Positions 1 to 9,453 of a stretch of 64,000 bases of DNA are shown here, piece by piece. Each line of letters starts with the position of its first letter. Position 1 is the first letter of the stretch. The notes under the pieces were generated by a model. The model ran no database searches. It saw only the letters and a list, made by a program, of their open reading frames with translations, and was not told the DNA's origin. The position numbers and the translations under genes were made by a program. This DNA is from Micromonospora olivasterospora (GTDB lineage: Bacteria; Actinomycetota; Actinomycetes; Mycobacteriales; Micromonosporaceae), in contig NZ_VLKE01000001.1 of the NCBI RefSeq assembly GCF_007830265.1, positions 4,774,001 through 4,838,000 on the forward strand, read 5' to 3'.

Positions 1-119
1 GCCGGCCACCGGGTCGGACCAGGAGAAGGTGCGGCTGCGCACAGGCTGCTGCGTCTGTGTCATGGGCCCAGCCTGCGGGCCCGTTGCTGAGTCTGTCAAC
101 CAGACCTAGGCTGGTCGTC

Positions 120-620
120 GTGAGACCCGCGGCACTGGACTGGTCGGTGGAGAACTGCACCATCGCCCGCGCGATGGCGATCCTCGGCGAGCGGTGGACG
201 CTGGTCGTGCTCCGCGAGGTGTTCAACGGCGTGCGCCGCTTCGACGACATGCGCGTACACACCGGCATCCCGCGCCAGTTGCTCGCCAACCGGCTGGCCG
301 CCCTGGTCGAGCGGGAGGTGCTGCGCCGGGAGCCGTACCGGGAGCCGGGCAGCCGGGTGCGCCACGAGTGCCGGCTCACGGAGAAGGGCCTCGACCTCTG
401 GCCCGTGCTGGTCGCCGTGCTCGACTGGGGCGACCGCTACCTCGCCGACCCGGACGGCTCGCCACTCAGCGTGGCGCACCGGGACTGCGGGGCCGAGGTG
501 CGCGTGGAGCTGCGCTGCGCGGCCGGGCACGAGGTGGCCGTGCCGCGCGACGTGCTGCCCCGACCCGGCCCGGGCGCCCGCCGCCGCGAGGCGGCGCCGG
601 AGCGCGGCAGCGGGGACTGA
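120..620 (+). CDS. HxlR-family winged-helix transcriptional regulator
   Basis: A small DNA-binding repressor/activator of the HxlR family, which usually responds to redox or reactive-electrophile stress. The protein has about 166 residues. The family signature runs from residue 12: an N-C pair (Cys13) followed by IARAMAILGERWTLVVLRE, then the winged-helix segment FDDM...TGIPRQLLANRLAALVE and the wing EPYREPGSRVRHECRLTEKG. I chose GTG at 120 because the homologous region begins just after it; GTG at 57 would add 21 residues of low-complexity sequence. The gene stands alone, is followed at once by a hairpin, and no divergent target gene is visible because the window starts here. The C-terminal 25 residues are disordered. 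The family call is firm; the ligand is unknown. Confidence 0.88.
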   Translation: MRPAALDWSVENCTIARAMAILGERWTLVVLREVFNGVRRFDDMRVHTGIPRQLLANRLAALVEREVLRREPYREPGSRVRHECRLTEKGLDLWPVLVAVLDWGDRYLADPDGSPLSVAHRDCGAEVRVELRCAAGHEVAVPRDVLPRPGPGARRREAAPERGSGD

Positions 621-621
621 C

Positions 622-669
622 GCGCCGGGACCGGCCGCCGGGCGTGGGCGCGGCCGACGGTCCCGGCGC
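622..669 (+). terminator. hairpin after the HxlR gene
   Basis: Two bases after the stop codon, GCGCCGGGACCG (622-633) is the exact reverse complement of CGGTCCCGGCGC (658-669), around a 24-nt GC-rich loop. No T-run follows, as is common for actinomycete terminators. Function is inferred from position. Confidence 0.55.
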
Positions 670-674
670 CGGCG

Positions 675-758
675 TCACCAGCCGAGGCCGGCGGCGTACG
701 AGACGCCGGCCAGCACCTGCTGGCCGGCGGTGTTCGGGTGGTCATGGTGGCCTCCGGG
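675..758 (-). pseudogene. C-terminal remnant of an SGNH/GDSL-type hydrolase
   Basis: On the minus strand an open stretch of 28 codons bounded by stops reads ...HHDHPNTAGQQVLAGVSY... and ends GLGW before a TGA at 675. The Asp-x-His-Pro-Asn plus TAGQQVLA pattern is what the last block (catalytic Asp/His) of SGNH hydrolases looks like. Nothing of the rest of the enzyme is present; upstream sequence in this frame begins with a stop. It is therefore probably the tail of a lost gene, but the match is short. Confidence 0.35.
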
Positions 759-788
759 TCACGGGTGCCTGCGGAGAAAATCGGGACG

Positions 789-809
789 AATCGATCGGAT
801 AGATCGATT
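789..809. promoter_or_regulatory. perfect inverted repeat, candidate operator
   Basis: AATCGATC (789-796) and GATCGATT (802-809) form a perfect 8-bp inverted repeat with a 5-bp centre, AT-rich against its surroundings, in the 380-bp gap between the HxlR gene and the protease. A TATGAT hexamer at 881 could be a -10 element for the protease. An HxlR- or other dimer-binding site is plausible but unproven. Apart from this, the hairpin and the hydrolase remnant, I see nothing else in 621-999. Confidence 0.4.
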
Positions 810-999
810 GGTGTATCTGCAATGTTGCCCGCTTGTGACCGCGGGGATCGAGGTGAAGCTGGGGCGAACCGGGTCTTGCCTATGATCTTAATGATGTGAA
901 TACTTCGCTCAACCTGCACGGTTCCCCCAGGTCCGTCGGGTTGTCCTCGGGTCCGTCACCCCCGGCGTGACCCGTCGCCCCCTTCCGGGAGGTTGTTAC

Positions 1000-2052
1000 A
1001 TGCGACCCACGAGGTCCTCGCTCCTCCGCGCCGCGGCCGTCGCCGCGGCCGGCACCCTGGTTGCCGCCGGCGCCCTGATCGGCGCGCCTGCCCAGGCCGC
1101 CCCGCTCACGTCCGCCGACACCGCCGCCAGCCTGGCCGACCGGCTCGGCGACCGCGCCGCCGGCACGTACGCCGACGCCAGCGGCCGCATGATCGTCGCC
1201 GTGACCGACGAGGCCACCGCCCGTCAGGTCCGGGCCGCCGGCGCGATCGCGAAGCTCGTCACGCGGGGCGCCGCGGAGCTGAACCGGGCCACCGCGGAGC
1301 TGGAGCGCTCGGCGAAGATCCCGGGCACCGCCTGGTGGACCGACGTCGTCACCAACCAGGTCGTGATCTCGGTTGACCCGACCGTCACCGGCGCCAAGCT
1401 GGAGCGCGTCAAGGCCGCCGCCGCCCGGACCAACGGCGCCGTCCGCATCGAGCGTGAGGCCGGCGCGCTGAGCACCCGGATCTCCGGCGGCCAGGCCATC
1501 TACGCCCAGGGCGGTGGCCGCTGCTCGCTCGGCTTCAACGTCCGCAGCAGCTCCGGCGTCACCTACTTCCTGACCGCCGGCCACTGCACCGACATTGCCG
1601 CGAACTGGTACAGCAACTCGGCGCAGACCGCCCTCATCGGCACCCGGGCCGGCACCAGCTTCCCGGGCAACGACTACGGCATCGTCCGGCACAGCAACTC
1701 CGCCAACGCGAGTGGCGACGTGTACCTGTACAACGGCAGCTACCAGGACGTCACCGGCGCCGCCAACGCGTTCGTCGGCCAGAGCGTGCAGCGCTCCGGC
1801 AGCACCACCGGCCTGCGCGGCGGCTCCGTGACCGCTATCAACGCCACGGTCAACTACGCCCAGGGCAGCGTCTACGGCCTGATCCGCACCAACGTCTGCG
1901 CCGAGCCCGGCGACAGCGGCGGCTCGCTGTTCAGCGGCAGCACCGCCCTCGGCCTCACCTCGGGCGGCAGCGGCAACTGCACCGTCGGTGGCACGACCTA
2001 CTTCCAGCCGGTCACCGAGCCGATGAGCGTCTACGGCGTCAGCATCATCTGA
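1000..2052 (+). CDS. secreted S1-family serine protease (alpha-lytic/streptogrisin-like)
   Basis: An extracellular chymotrypsin-fold endopeptidase made as a pre-pro-enzyme of 350 residues. The order is: signal peptide (residues 1 to about 30: basic start, hydrophobic core, end AQA); a pro-region to about residue 160 that in this family acts as folding chaperone; then the protease domain. The triad is visible as His195 (TAGHCTD), Asp225 (GNDYGIV) and Ser306 (GDSGGSLF). Cysteine pairs flank His195 and Ser306 as in streptogrisins. ATG at 1000 is preceded by GGAGGT at 988-993; upstream in-frame GTG at 967 lacks this. The gene is monocistronic, with a strong hairpin directly downstream. No C-terminal carbohydrate-binding module is present. 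Confidence 0.93.
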   Translation: MRPTRSSLLRAAAVAAAGTLVAAGALIGAPAQAAPLTSADTAASLADRLGDRAAGTYADASGRMIVAVTDEATARQVRAAGAIAKLVTRGAAELNRATAELERSAKIPGTAWWTDVVTNQVVISVDPTVTGAKLERVKAAAARTNGAVRIEREAGALSTRISGGQAIYAQGGGRCSLGFNVRSSSGVTYFLTAGHCTDIAANWYSNSAQTALIGTRAGTSFPGNDYGIVRHSNSANASGDVYLYNGSYQDVTGAANAFVGQSVQRSGSTTGLRGGSVTAINATVNYAQGSVYGLIRTNVCAEPGDSGGSLFSGSTALGLTSGGSGNCTVGGTTYFQPVTEPMSVYGVSII

Positions 2053-2069
2053 CCCCGACCGACACCGCG

Positions 2070-2101
2070 GAGCGGGCCGCCGACCTCCCGGCGGCCCGCT
2101 C
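2070..2101 (+). terminator. strong hairpin after the protease gene
   Basis: A perfect 13-bp stem (GAGCGGGCCGCCG at 2070-2082 with CGGCGGCCCGCTC at 2089-2101) closes a 6-nt loop, 17 nt after the protease stop. No U-tract follows. It probably isolates the protease from aspS. Confidence 0.75.
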
Positions 2102-2207
2102 TGCGCGTACCCGGAAGGGCCCGCAACCGCTCCCGGTGCCGGCGGGGCGCGGGGCACCCTGACAGAATGCGGGGGCAGACCGATCGCAGATGAGGGAGAC
2201 GCAAGTC

Positions 2208-4031
2208 GTGATCCGTACCCATGACGCCGGCAGCCTGCGCGCGACGGACGCCGGCACCACGGTGACGCTCGCCGGGTGGGTGGCCCGCCGGCGCGACCAC
2301 GGCGGTGTCATCTTCGTCGACCTGCGCGACGGCTCCGGCATCGTCCAGGTGGTCTTCCGCGAGGAGGACGCCCACGCGCTGCGCAACGAGTTCTGCGTCA
2401 AGGTGACCGGCGAGGTGACCCGCCGCCCCGAGGGCAACGAGAACCCGGAACTGCCCACCGGCGAGATCGAGGTGACCGCGACCGCCCTGGAGGTGCTCTC
2501 CGAGGCGGCGCCGCTGCCGCTGCCGGTCGACGACCAGGTCGAGGCCGGCGACGACATCCGGCTCAAGTACCGCTACCTGGACCTGCGCCGCAGCGGCCCG
2601 GCCCGCGCGATGCGGCTGCGCTCGCGGGCCAACCAGCTGGCCCGCACCGTGCTGCACGAGCGGGACTTCCTGGAGATCGAGACGCCGACGCTGACCCGCT
2701 CGACCCCGGAGGGCGCCCGCGACTTCCTGGTCCCGGTCCGCCTCCAGCCGGGCAGCTGGTACGCCCTGCCGCAGTCGCCGCAGCTGTTCAAGCAGCTGCT
2801 GATGGTGGGCGGCATGGAGCGGTATTACCAGATCGCCCGCTGCTACCGCGACGAGGACTTCCGCGCCGACCGGCAGCCGGAGTTCACCCAGCTCGACATC
2901 GAGATGTCCTTCGTCACCGAGGACGACGTGATCGACCTCGGCGAGGCCATCGTCTCGGCGCTCTGGTCCGACCTCGCGGGCTACGAGATCCCCCGGCCGA
3001 TCCCGCGCATCACCTGGCACGACGCCATGGCCCGGTACGGCTCGGACAAGCCGGACCTGCGCTACGGCGTCGAGCTGACCGAGCTGACCGAGTACCTGCG
3101 CGGCACCGAGTTCCGGGTCTTCGCGTCGGCGATCGACGCGGGCGGGTACGTCGGCGCGGTGGTCATGCCGGGCGGCGCGAGCCAGACCCGCAAGGAGCTG
3201 GACGGCTGGCAGGACTGGGCGAAGGCGCGCGGCGCGCGTGGCCTGGCGTACGTGGTGCTCGACGCCGAGACCGGCGAGGCCCGCGGCCCGGTGGCCAAGA
3301 ACCTCTCCGAGGCGCACCTGGCCGGGCTGGCCGACGCGGTCGGCGCGAAGCCGGGCGACGCGATCTTCTTCGCCGCGAGCACGAACACCCGGGAGGCGCA
3401 GGAGCTGCTGGGCGCGGCCCGGGTCGAGATCGCCAAGCGGGCCAAGCTGGTCGACGAGAGCGCCTGGGCGTTCTGCTGGGTGGTCGACGCGCCGATGTTC
3501 GAGCCGACCTCCGACCAGGAGAACGGCCGGGAGGGCGGCTGGACGGCCGTGCACCACCCGTTCACCTCGCCGAACGCCGAGTGGGTGGACCGGTTCGAGG
3601 AGGCGCCCGACCGGGCGCTGGCGTACGCGTACGACATCGTCTGCAACGGCAACGAGATCGGCGGCGGCTCGATCCGTATCCACCGCGGCGACGTGCAGCA
3701 GCGCGTCTTCGACCTGCTCGGCATCACCCCCGAGGAGGCGCGGGACAAGTTCGGCTTCCTGCTGGAGGCGTTCAAGTACGGCGCCCCGCCGCACGGCGGC
3801 ATCGCGTTCGGCTGGGACCGGGTGTGCATGCTGCTGGCCGGGGCCGACTCGATCCGCGAGGTCATCGCGTTCCCGAAGACCCGGGGTGGCTTCGACCCGC
3901 TCACCGGCGCGCCGACGCCGATCACGGCGCAGCAGCGCGCCGAGGCCGGCATCGACGCCAAGCCGAAGCCGCCCGCGGCGGCCCACACCGGCACCGCCGG
4001 GCCGGCCGCCCCGGTCGCCGACCCGACCTGA
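2208..4031 (+). CDS. aspS: aspartyl-tRNA synthetase
   Basis: Charges tRNA-Asp (and, in organisms using the amidotransferase route, tRNA-Asn) with aspartate in the cytoplasm. The 607-residue protein has the full bacterial layout: an N-terminal OB-fold anticodon-binding domain ([20 protein letters not shown]), class II catalytic motif 2 ([19 protein letters not shown]), the inserted GAD domain in the middle, and motif 3 ([15 protein letters not shown]) near the C terminus. GTG at 2208 is preferred because GAGGGAGA lies just upstream and it matches the usual VIRTH start; ATG at 2190 is the alternative. The last 40 residues are an Ala/Pro-rich tail. Length and motifs are normal, with no sign of damage. 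Confidence 0.97.
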   Translation: MIRTHDAGSLRATDAGTTVTLAGWVARRRDHGGVIFVDLRDGSGIVQVVFREEDAHALRNEFCVKVTGEVTRRPEGNENPELPTGEIEVTATALEVLSEAAPLPLPVDDQVEAGDDIRLKYRYLDLRRSGPARAMRLRSRANQLARTVLHERDFLEIETPTLTRSTPEGARDFLVPVRLQPGSWYALPQSPQLFKQLLMVGGMERYYQIARCYRDEDFRADRQPEFTQLDIEMSFVTEDDVIDLGEAIVSALWSDLAGYEIPRPIPRITWHDAMARYGSDKPDLRYGVELTELTEYLRGTEFRVFASAIDAGGYVGAVVMPGGASQTRKELDGWQDWAKARGARGLAYVVLDAETGEARGPVAKNLSEAHLAGLADAVGAKPGDAIFFAASTNTREAQELLGAARVEIAKRAKLVDESAWAFCWVVDAPMFEPTSDQENGREGGWTAVHHPFTSPNAEWVDRFEEAPDRALAYAYDIVCNGNEIGGGSIRIHRGDVQQRVFDLLGITPEEARDKFGFLLEAFKYGAPPHGGIAFGWDRVCMLLAGADSIREVIAFPKTRGGFDPLTGAPTPITAQQRAEAGIDAKPKPPAAAHTGTAGPAAPVADPT

Positions 4032-4138
4032 CCTGACCGGTCCCGATCTGGTCGATCAGGAGGTTGGCGGGGCCCACGCCGGGGCGGGGTCGTCCCGCTA
4101 ACCTCATGATCGACGGTCGGTGTGGCGGGAGGGGCGGC

Positions 4139-4953
4139 GTGACGGTGCTCGTGGTGGGGGCCAGCGGCTATCTCGGCGGCGAGGTGTGCCGGCAGGCCGT
4201 GGCCGCGGGGGAGCGGGTCGTCGGGACGTACCACGCCAACCCGGTGGACCTGCCCGGCGGCGCGGCGCGGCGGCTCGACGTGACCGACCGCGCCGCCGTG
4301 CGCGCGCTGGTCGCGGCCGTGCGGCCGGCCGTCGTGGTGAGTACCCCCTACCGGTACGACGACTGGACCGTCACCGCCGACGGCGCGGCCCACGTCGCGT
4401 ACGCCGCCGCCGAGGTGGGCGCGCGGCTGGTGCACCTGTCCAGCGACGCGCTGCACGCCGGCCGCCCCGAGGCGTACGCCGACGACGAGCCGCCCAGCCC
4501 CGTCTTTCCGTACGGGGCGGCGAAGGCGGCGGCGGAGACCGCGGTGCGCCTGGTGGGCCCGGCTGCCGCGCTGGTGCGTACGTCCCTGATCGTCGGCGGC
4601 GAGCGGAGCAGGCAGATCCAGCTCTGCCTGGACGCGCTCGCGGGCCGGGCGAGCCTGTTCACCGACGAGGTCCGCTGCCCGGTCCACGTGGCCGACCTGG
4701 CCGCCGCCGTCCTGGAGTTGGCGGCCACCGACTACGCCGGCCCGCTCAACGTGGCCGGCCCGAGGCCGTCAGTCGCGCCGAGATGGGGCTGCTGGTGGCC
4801 CGCCGCCACCAGCTCGACGCGGCCGGGATGAAGACCACCACCATTGTCGCGGCCGGCCTGGTGCGGCCCGCCGAGGTGCGCCTCGACAGCTCCCGCGCCG
4901 CCGCGCTGCTGCGCACCCGCCTGCGCGGCATCAGCGAGATCCTCGCCCCCTGA
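4139..4953 (+). CDS. RmlD-like NAD(P)-dependent sugar reductase (SDR), one frame break
   Basis: Extended short-chain dehydrogenase resembling dTDP-4-dehydrorhamnose reductase. The N-terminal nucleotide-binding loop is VVGASGYLGGEV, and the active-site Tyr-x-x-x-Lys is FPYGAAKAAAE. The frame that starts at GTG 4139 (after GGGAGGGG) reads well to NVAGP near 4757, then turns to nonsense. The +1 frame continues sensibly from PEAVSRAEMGLLVARR to the stop at 4953. One missing C in the run at 4757-4761 explains it: the span is 815 nt, and 816 would encode 271 residues. Either a sequence error or a recent mutation. The substrate is unknown; no other deoxysugar genes are near. Confidence 0.8.
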
Positions 4954-5012
4954 TCCCCCTGTCGGGGAGCGGTTGCCGGGCGCTGGGTCCGTCCTCCTGA
5001 CCCTGTCGGGTG

Positions 5013-5070
5013 GTGCACACTTCCTATGCACAAGTCTTGTGCATAGGAAGTGTGCACAGATATTGTGCAC
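5013..5070. promoter_or_regulatory. large palindromic operator with a third half-site
   Basis: Positions 5013-5034 are the exact reverse complement of 5036-5057 around a single T at 5035: a perfect 45-bp palindrome. Each arm contains CACACTTCCTATGCACAAG-like sequence, so TGCACA occurs repeatedly, and a further TTGTGCAC half-site lies at 5063-5070, just 2 bp before the start codon of the ArsR-like gene. This looks like a high-affinity autoregulatory operator overlapping the promoter of the 5073-7578 operon. Confidence 0.7.
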
Positions 5071-5072
5071 CC

Positions 5073-5669
5073 ATGGGGAACGGCGAGAGGCCGGCGCCGC
5101 GCAGCGTGCGCCTCGACCACCGACAGGTGCGGGTGCTGGCGCACCCGCTGCGGCTGCGCCTGCTCGGGGCGCTGCGGGTGAAGGGACCGGCGACGGCGAC
5201 CACCCTCGCCGAGCTGCTGCACACCAACACCGGGGCGACCAGCTACCACCTGCGCCAGCTCGCCGAGGTCGAACTGGTCGTGGAGGCCCCCGACCTGGGC
5301 AGCGGCCGGCAGCGCTGGTGGCGGGCCGCGCACGACGTCACCAGCTGGGAGCCCAGCGACTTCGACGACGACCCGGACGCCCGCGCCGCCATCGAGTGGA
5401 TCCAGGGCGACCAGGTGCGCCTCCTGGTCGAGCGCGCCGAGCGGTGGTTCGCCGTCCAGCACGAGTGGTCCCCGGCCTGGCGGGACGCCCTCGGCATGGG
5501 CGACATCTTCATGACCGTCCCGCCCGAGCGGCTGGAGGCGCTCAAGACCGAGCTGTGGCAGGTCCTCGAGCGCTACCGGCACGAGGCCAACGCCGGGCCG
5601 GCCGCGCCCGGCGCCGAGCGGGTGCAGATCTTCCTCGCCGCGTACCCGCTGTTCAAGGAGATGCGATGA
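5073..5669 (+). CDS. ArsR-type winged-helix regulator
   Basis: A 198-residue regulator with an N-terminal ArsR-like winged helix: LAHPLRLRLLGALR, then TTLAELLHTNTGATSYHLRQL as recognition helix, then the wing LGSGRQRWWRAAHD. The remaining ~110 residues are helical and may serve dimerisation or ligand sensing; no metal-binding Cys cluster is seen. ATG at 5073 follows the palindrome so closely that the repressor should block its own promoter. Its stop overlaps the ATG of the MFS gene (ATGA), so both are co-translated, and the exporter is the natural regulated partner. Upstream in-frame codons lie inside the palindrome and are unlikely starts. Confidence 0.88.
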   Translation: MGNGERPAPRSVRLDHRQVRVLAHPLRLRLLGALRVKGPATATTLAELLHTNTGATSYHLRQLAEVELVVEAPDLGSGRQRWWRAAHDVTSWEPSDFDDDPDARAAIEWIQGDQVRLLVERAERWFAVQHEWSPAWRDALGMGDIFMTVPPERLEALKTELWQVLERYRHEANAGPAAPGAERVQIFLAAYPLFKEMR

Positions 5670-7015
5670 CCGCGCTGTCCGTACGCCAGGTCCGGTTCCG
5701 CTACCTCACCCTCTACGGCCTGCGCTGGCTGCCCACCGGCCTGCTGATCCCGGTCATGATCCTGCTGATGCAGGAGCGCGGCCTGTCGCTGTCGCAGATC
5801 GGCCTGGTGGCCACAGCCCAGGGGCTGGTCGTCCTCGCCCTGGAGTTGCCCACCGGCGGGTTCGCCGACGCGCTCGGCCGCAAGCCGGTGCTCGTCACCG
5901 CGTGGGCGATCTGCCTGGTCTCGCTGGCCGTCTTCGCGGTGGCCGACTCGTTCTGGTTGTTCTTCCTGGTCTGGGCGTTGCAGGGCGTCTACCGGGCGCT
6001 CGACAGCGGCCCCCTGGAGTCCTGGTACGTCGACGCCACCCTGGCCGCCGACCCGGACGCCGAGTACGAACGCGGGCTCGGTTGGGCCGGCACCGTCATC
6101 GGCCTCGCCATCGGCACCGGCGCGCTGCTCGGCGGCGGGCTGGTCGCGGTCGGCCCGGTCGGGCCGGTCAGCGCGCTCACCCTGCCCGTGCTCGTGGCCA
6201 TCGCGCTCCAGGCGGTCGCCCTCGTCGCGCTGCTGGTCCTGATGGTGGAGGCCCGGCCGGCCCGGGGCGCCGGGGCGCTGCGCGCCTCGATGGTCGAGGC
6301 GCCGCGGATGGTCGGGCAGGCGGTCGGGCTGCTGCGCCGCTCCCGGGTGCTGCTCGCCCTGGTCGCGGTCGAGCTGTTCTGGGGCTTCGGCATGGTCACC
6401 TTCGAGTCGCTGCTGCCCCTCCGGCTCGCCGACGTGGTCGGCGACGCCGACCGGGCCGCCGCGCTGCTGGGCCCGGCCGGCTCGGCGGCCTGGCTGGCCA
6501 ACGCCCTCGGCGCCGCGCTCACCCCGCTGCTGCTGCGCCGGCTCGGGGCGGCCCCCGCCGCCGCGCTCATGCGGGTGCTCCAGGGCGCGACCGTGGTCGG
6601 GATGGGCCTGCTCGCCGGCCCGGTCGGGGTGCTGGTGGCCTACCTGGCCTGCTACACCATCCACGGAGCGTCGAACCCGCTGCACATGGGGCTACTGCAC
6701 CGGCAGGTCGACGGCCCGTACCGGACCAGTGTGCTCTCGCTGAACTCGATGATGGCGCAACCGGGCTTCGCGCTCGGTGCGGTGGTGCTGACCGCGCTGG
6801 CCGACCGCAACGGCGTCAGCACGGCGATGCTGGTCGGCGGGGTGGTGCTGGCCCTGGCCGCGCCGCTGTACCTGCCGGCCTGGCGGGCCGCCCGCGCCAC
6901 GCCGCCGCCCGCGGCGGACGCACTGCCCGTCCCCGCACCCGCGCCCGCCGCGGCCGGCGGGCCCGCTGAAGCGACTGCGCCCGCTGCGGCTGGCGCTCCC
7001 GGTGGTGCGCCGTGA
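5666..7015 (+). CDS. major facilitator superfamily transporter
   Basis: A 449-residue polytopic membrane protein with about 12 hydrophobic segments and the MFS loop 2-3 signature in GGFADALGRKPVLVTAWA. Residues between helices 6 and 7 carry a basic/polar loop (VEARPARGAG), and the last 45 residues are an Ala/Pro-rich cytosolic tail. Such transporters with an adjacent ArsR-like repressor usually export small toxic compounds. Start overlaps the regulator stop by ATGA and its own stop overlaps the GTG of the acetyltransferase (GTGA), so three genes form one tight operon. The substrate cannot be read from sequence. Confidence 0.9.
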   Translation: MTALSVRQVRFRYLTLYGLRWLPTGLLIPVMILLMQERGLSLSQIGLVATAQGLVVLALELPTGGFADALGRKPVLVTAWAICLVSLAVFAVADSFWLFFLVWALQGVYRALDSGPLESWYVDATLAADPDAEYERGLGWAGTVIGLAIGTGALLGGGLVAVGPVGPVSALTLPVLVAIALQAVALVALLVLMVEARPARGAGALRASMVEAPRMVGQAVGLLRRSRVLLALVAVELFWGFGMVTFESLLPLRLADVVGDADRAAALLGPAGSAAWLANALGAALTPLLLRRLGAAPAAALMRVLQGATVVGMGLLAGPVGVLVAYLACYTIHGASNPLHMGLLHRQVDGPYRTSVLSLNSMMAQPGFALGAVVLTALADRNGVSTAMLVGGVVLALAAPLYLPAWRAARATPPPAADALPVPAPAPAAAGGPAEATAPAAAGAPGGAP

Positions 7016-7578
7016 GAGGGGTTCCCCCCACCACCGCAGGCGTCTACCCCGTACGACTGGCCGGGGAGCGGTGCGTCCTGCGCGAGGTCGAGGACGGCGA
7101 CGTCGACGCCGTGTACGCGCTGACCGCCCACCCGGGGGTGCTGGAGCGCGTGCTCGACGAGCACCCGCCGTCGCGGGAGGAGATCCGGGCCGCGCTGACG
7201 GCCTGGCGTGCGGAGGCGCGCGCGGAGCCGCGGTCGAGCTACCGGCTGGCCGCCGTGGCGGGCGGGGAACTGGTGGGCATGGGCACGCTGACCGTCGACA
7301 GTGCCGCGCACCGCCGCGGCGAGATCGGGTACGTGCTCCACCCCGACCACTGGGGCGCGGGCCTCGGCACGGAACTGTCCAGGCTGCTGCTGCGCCTGGG
7401 GTTCGAGCGGGTGGGGCTGCACCGGATCGAGGCGACGACGCGCCCGGACCACGTCGCCTCCTGCCGGGTGCTGGAGAAGGCCGGGAGGCGCCGGGAGGGG
7501 CTGAGCCGCGACCACCTCCTGGTCCGGGGGCGGTGGTGGGACTCGGTGCGGTACGCCGTCCTGGCGACGGAGCGGTGA
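7012..7578 (+). CDS. GNAT-family N-acetyltransferase (RimJ/RimL-like)
   Basis: A 188-residue acetyl-CoA-dependent acetyltransferase. The family core is clear: strand RLAGERCVLREVEDGDVDAVYAL, then AAVAGGELVGMGTL, the acetyl-CoA loop region GYVLHPDHWGAGLGTELSRLLL, and the C-terminal HRIEATTRPDHVASCRVLEKAG that marks the RimJ/RimL-type group acting on protein N termini or small amines. GTG at 7012 overlaps the transporter stop. Being third in an ArsR-like/exporter operon, it may modify the compound that is exported, but that is inference. Confidence 0.88.
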   Translation: MRGVPPTTAGVYPVRLAGERCVLREVEDGDVDAVYALTAHPGVLERVLDEHPPSREEIRAALTAWRAEARAEPRSSYRLAAVAGGELVGMGTLTVDSAAHRRGEIGYVLHPDHWGAGLGTELSRLLLRLGFERVGLHRIEATTRPDHVASCRVLEKAGRRREGLSRDHLLVRGRWWDSVRYAVLATER

Positions 7579-7677
7579 CAGCGCGTACGGCGGGGCCGGT
7601 CCACGGTGGAGATTGACGGGCGGACCGATCGGGTACATCACGGGACGACCGACTCGAAACCCCTCCGGAGGACCGAC

Positions 7678-7881
7678 ATGCTCGCCATCATCGCGGCCAT
7701 CGTCTTCGGCTTCGCCCTGCTGCTCGACCTGTTCGACACGAACCTCGGCGCGCCGGACCTGTTCAACGTGCACACCCTGCTGATGCTCGGCCTGCTGCTG
7801 GTCGCCCTCCACCTGGCCGGGGTGGGCGGCGCCGCGCGTGGCGGCCGCTGGTACCGGGGCCGGCGCCCCGGCCGGGGCTGA
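7678..7881 (+). CDS. small two-helix membrane protein
   Basis: A 67-residue protein with an N-terminal hydrophobic segment (LAIIAAIVFGFALLLDLF), a short loop DTNLGAPDLFN, a second segment (TLLMLGLLLVALHLAGV) and a basic, Gly/Arg-rich C-terminal tail that should face the cytoplasm. ATG at 7678 is preceded by CCGGAGGA. Small proteins of this plan are common in actinomycetes and have no assigned role. I do not recognise a named gene. Confidence 0.72.
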   Translation: MLAIIAAIVFGFALLLDLFDTNLGAPDLFNVHTLLMLGLLLVALHLAGVGGAARGGRWYRGRRPGRG

Positions 7882-7956
7882 CCGGAAACGATCACGACGG
7901 GCCGGGTCCGCGGCGCACTTCGGGTGCCGCCGATCCGGCCCGGTACTGTCTTCGTG

Positions 7957-9453
7957 ATGGAGTCCGACGCCCTCTTCACCCTCGGGGCACCCGCCGGTGC
8001 GCCCAGCGCCCCCGCGGGTGCCACCGGCGTCGACGGCCTCACGCCGGTCTCGCCCGACTCGCCGCTGCCCGTACGGATGCGCCCGGCCAGCATCGACGAG
8101 CTCGTCGGGCAGGACCACCTGCTCGCCCCGGGCGCCCCGCTGCGCCAGCTCGTCGGCGGCGCCACCCCGATGTCGGTGATCCTGTGGGGCCCGCCGGGCA
8201 GCGGCAAGACCACGATCGCCCACCTCGTGGCGCGGGCCACCGACCGCCGCTTCGTGGCGATGTCCGCGCTCTCCGCCGGGGTGAAGGACGTCCGCGCGGT
8301 GATCGACACCGCCCGCCGGCAGCGCCGCTCCGGTGGCCCGCAGACCGTGCTGTTCATCGACGAGGTGCACCGGTTCAGCAAGACCCAGCAGGACTCGCTG
8401 CTCGCCGCGGTGGAGGACCGGACGGTCACGCTGCTGGCGGCGACGACGGAGAACCCGTACTTCTCGGTCATCTCGCCGCTGCTCTCCCGGTGCGTGCTGC
8501 TCACCCTCCAGCCGCTGGACGACGCGGCGGTGCGTGGCCTGCTGCGCCGCGCGGTCGCCGACGAGCGTGGCCTCGCCGGCGCACTGACGCTCGAGACCGA
8601 GGCAGAGGACCATCTCGTACGCCTCGCCGGCGGCGACGTCCGCAAGGCGCTGACCGCCCTGGAGGCGGCGGCCGCCTCGGCCACGGCGCTGGGCACCGGC
8701 CGGATCGACCTGGCGACCGCCGAGCAGGCGGTCGACGTCGCGGCGGTGCGCTACGACCGGGCCGGGGACGCGCACTACGACGTGACGAGCGCCTTCATCA
8801 AGAGCATGCGCGGCTCCGACGTGGACGCGGCGCTGCACTGGCTGGCCCGGATGCTGGTGGCCGGCGAGGACGCCCGGTTCATCGCCCGCCGGCTGGTCAT
8901 CTTCGCCAGCGAGGACGTCGGCATGGCCGATCCCACCGCGCTCGGCGTCGCCACCGCCGCCGCGCACGCGGTGGAGTTCGTCGGCCTGCCCGAGGCGCAG
9001 CTCAACCTCGCCCAGGCGGTGATCCACCTGGCGACGGCGCCGAAGTCCAACTCGGCGACCACCGCGATCGGGGCGGCCGTGGCGGACGTTCGGGCCGGTC
9101 GGGGCGGGCCGGTGCCGCGCGCCCTGCGGGACGCGCACTACTCCGGCGCCCGCGGGCTCGGCCACGGCGCCGGATACCGGTACCCGCACGACGACCCGCG
9201 CGGCGTGGTCACCCAGCAGTACGCTCCCGACGATCTTGTCGGGGCCGACTACTACCGTCCCAGCGGGCACGGTGCCGAGCGGTCCGTGGCCGCCCGGCTG
9301 CCGGTGCTGCGCCGGATCGTCCGTGGGCTGCCCGCCCCGGCGCGTCCGGACGCATCGGCGCCCGCCGGGAACGGCCGCCACCCGTCGGGCAACGGGCACG
9401 CCAGCGCGGCGGACGAGGACGGCGCAGACGCCGTCGGGGAGGGTCAGCAGTGA
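7957..9453 (+). CDS. rarA: replication-associated recombination ATPase RarA/MgsA
   Basis: AAA+ ATPase of the clamp-loader clade that acts at stalled replication forks. The 498-residue protein has the RarA-typical lead-in [19 protein letters not shown], Walker [10 protein letters not shown] (Lys84), Walker [10 protein letters not shown], sensor 1 AATTENPYF, the arginine-finger segment SPLLSRC, and the C-terminal tetramerisation domain with [21 protein letters not shown]. An Ala/Pro-rich extension precedes the AAA core. ATG at 7957 is chosen; the region before it lacks a clear Shine-Dalgarno sequence, so the transcript may be leaderless. The stop overlaps the GTG of the next gene. Confidence 0.95.
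   Translation: MESDALFTLGAPAGAPSAPAGATGVDGLTPVSPDSPLPVRMRPASIDELVGQDHLLAPGAPLRQLVGGATPMSVILWGPPGSGKTTIAHLVARATDRRFVAMSALSAGVKDVRAVIDTARRQRRSGGPQTVLFIDEVHRFSKTQQDSLLAAVEDRTVTLLAATTENPYFSVISPLLSRCVLLTLQPLDDAAVRGLLRRAVADERGLAGALTLETEAEDHLVRLAGGDVRKALTALEAAAASATALGTGRIDLATAEQAVDVAAVRYDRAGDAHYDVTSAFIKSMRGSDVDAALHWLARMLVAGEDARFIARRLVIFASEDVGMADPTALGVATAAAHAVEFVGLPEAQLNLAQAVIHLATAPKSNSATTAIGAAVADVRAGRGGPVPRALRDAHYSGARGLGHGAGYRYPHDDPRGVVTQQYAPDDLVGADYYRPSGHGAERSVAARLPVLRRIVRGLPAPARPDASAPAGNGRHPSGNGHASAADEDGADAVGEGQQ

Noticed and set aside
2031..4687. Long minus-strand frames opposite aspS and the reductase, and similarly opposite alaS (12268-15378)
   Set aside because: Antisense shadows in GC-rich DNA; the plus-strand synthetases are unmistakable.
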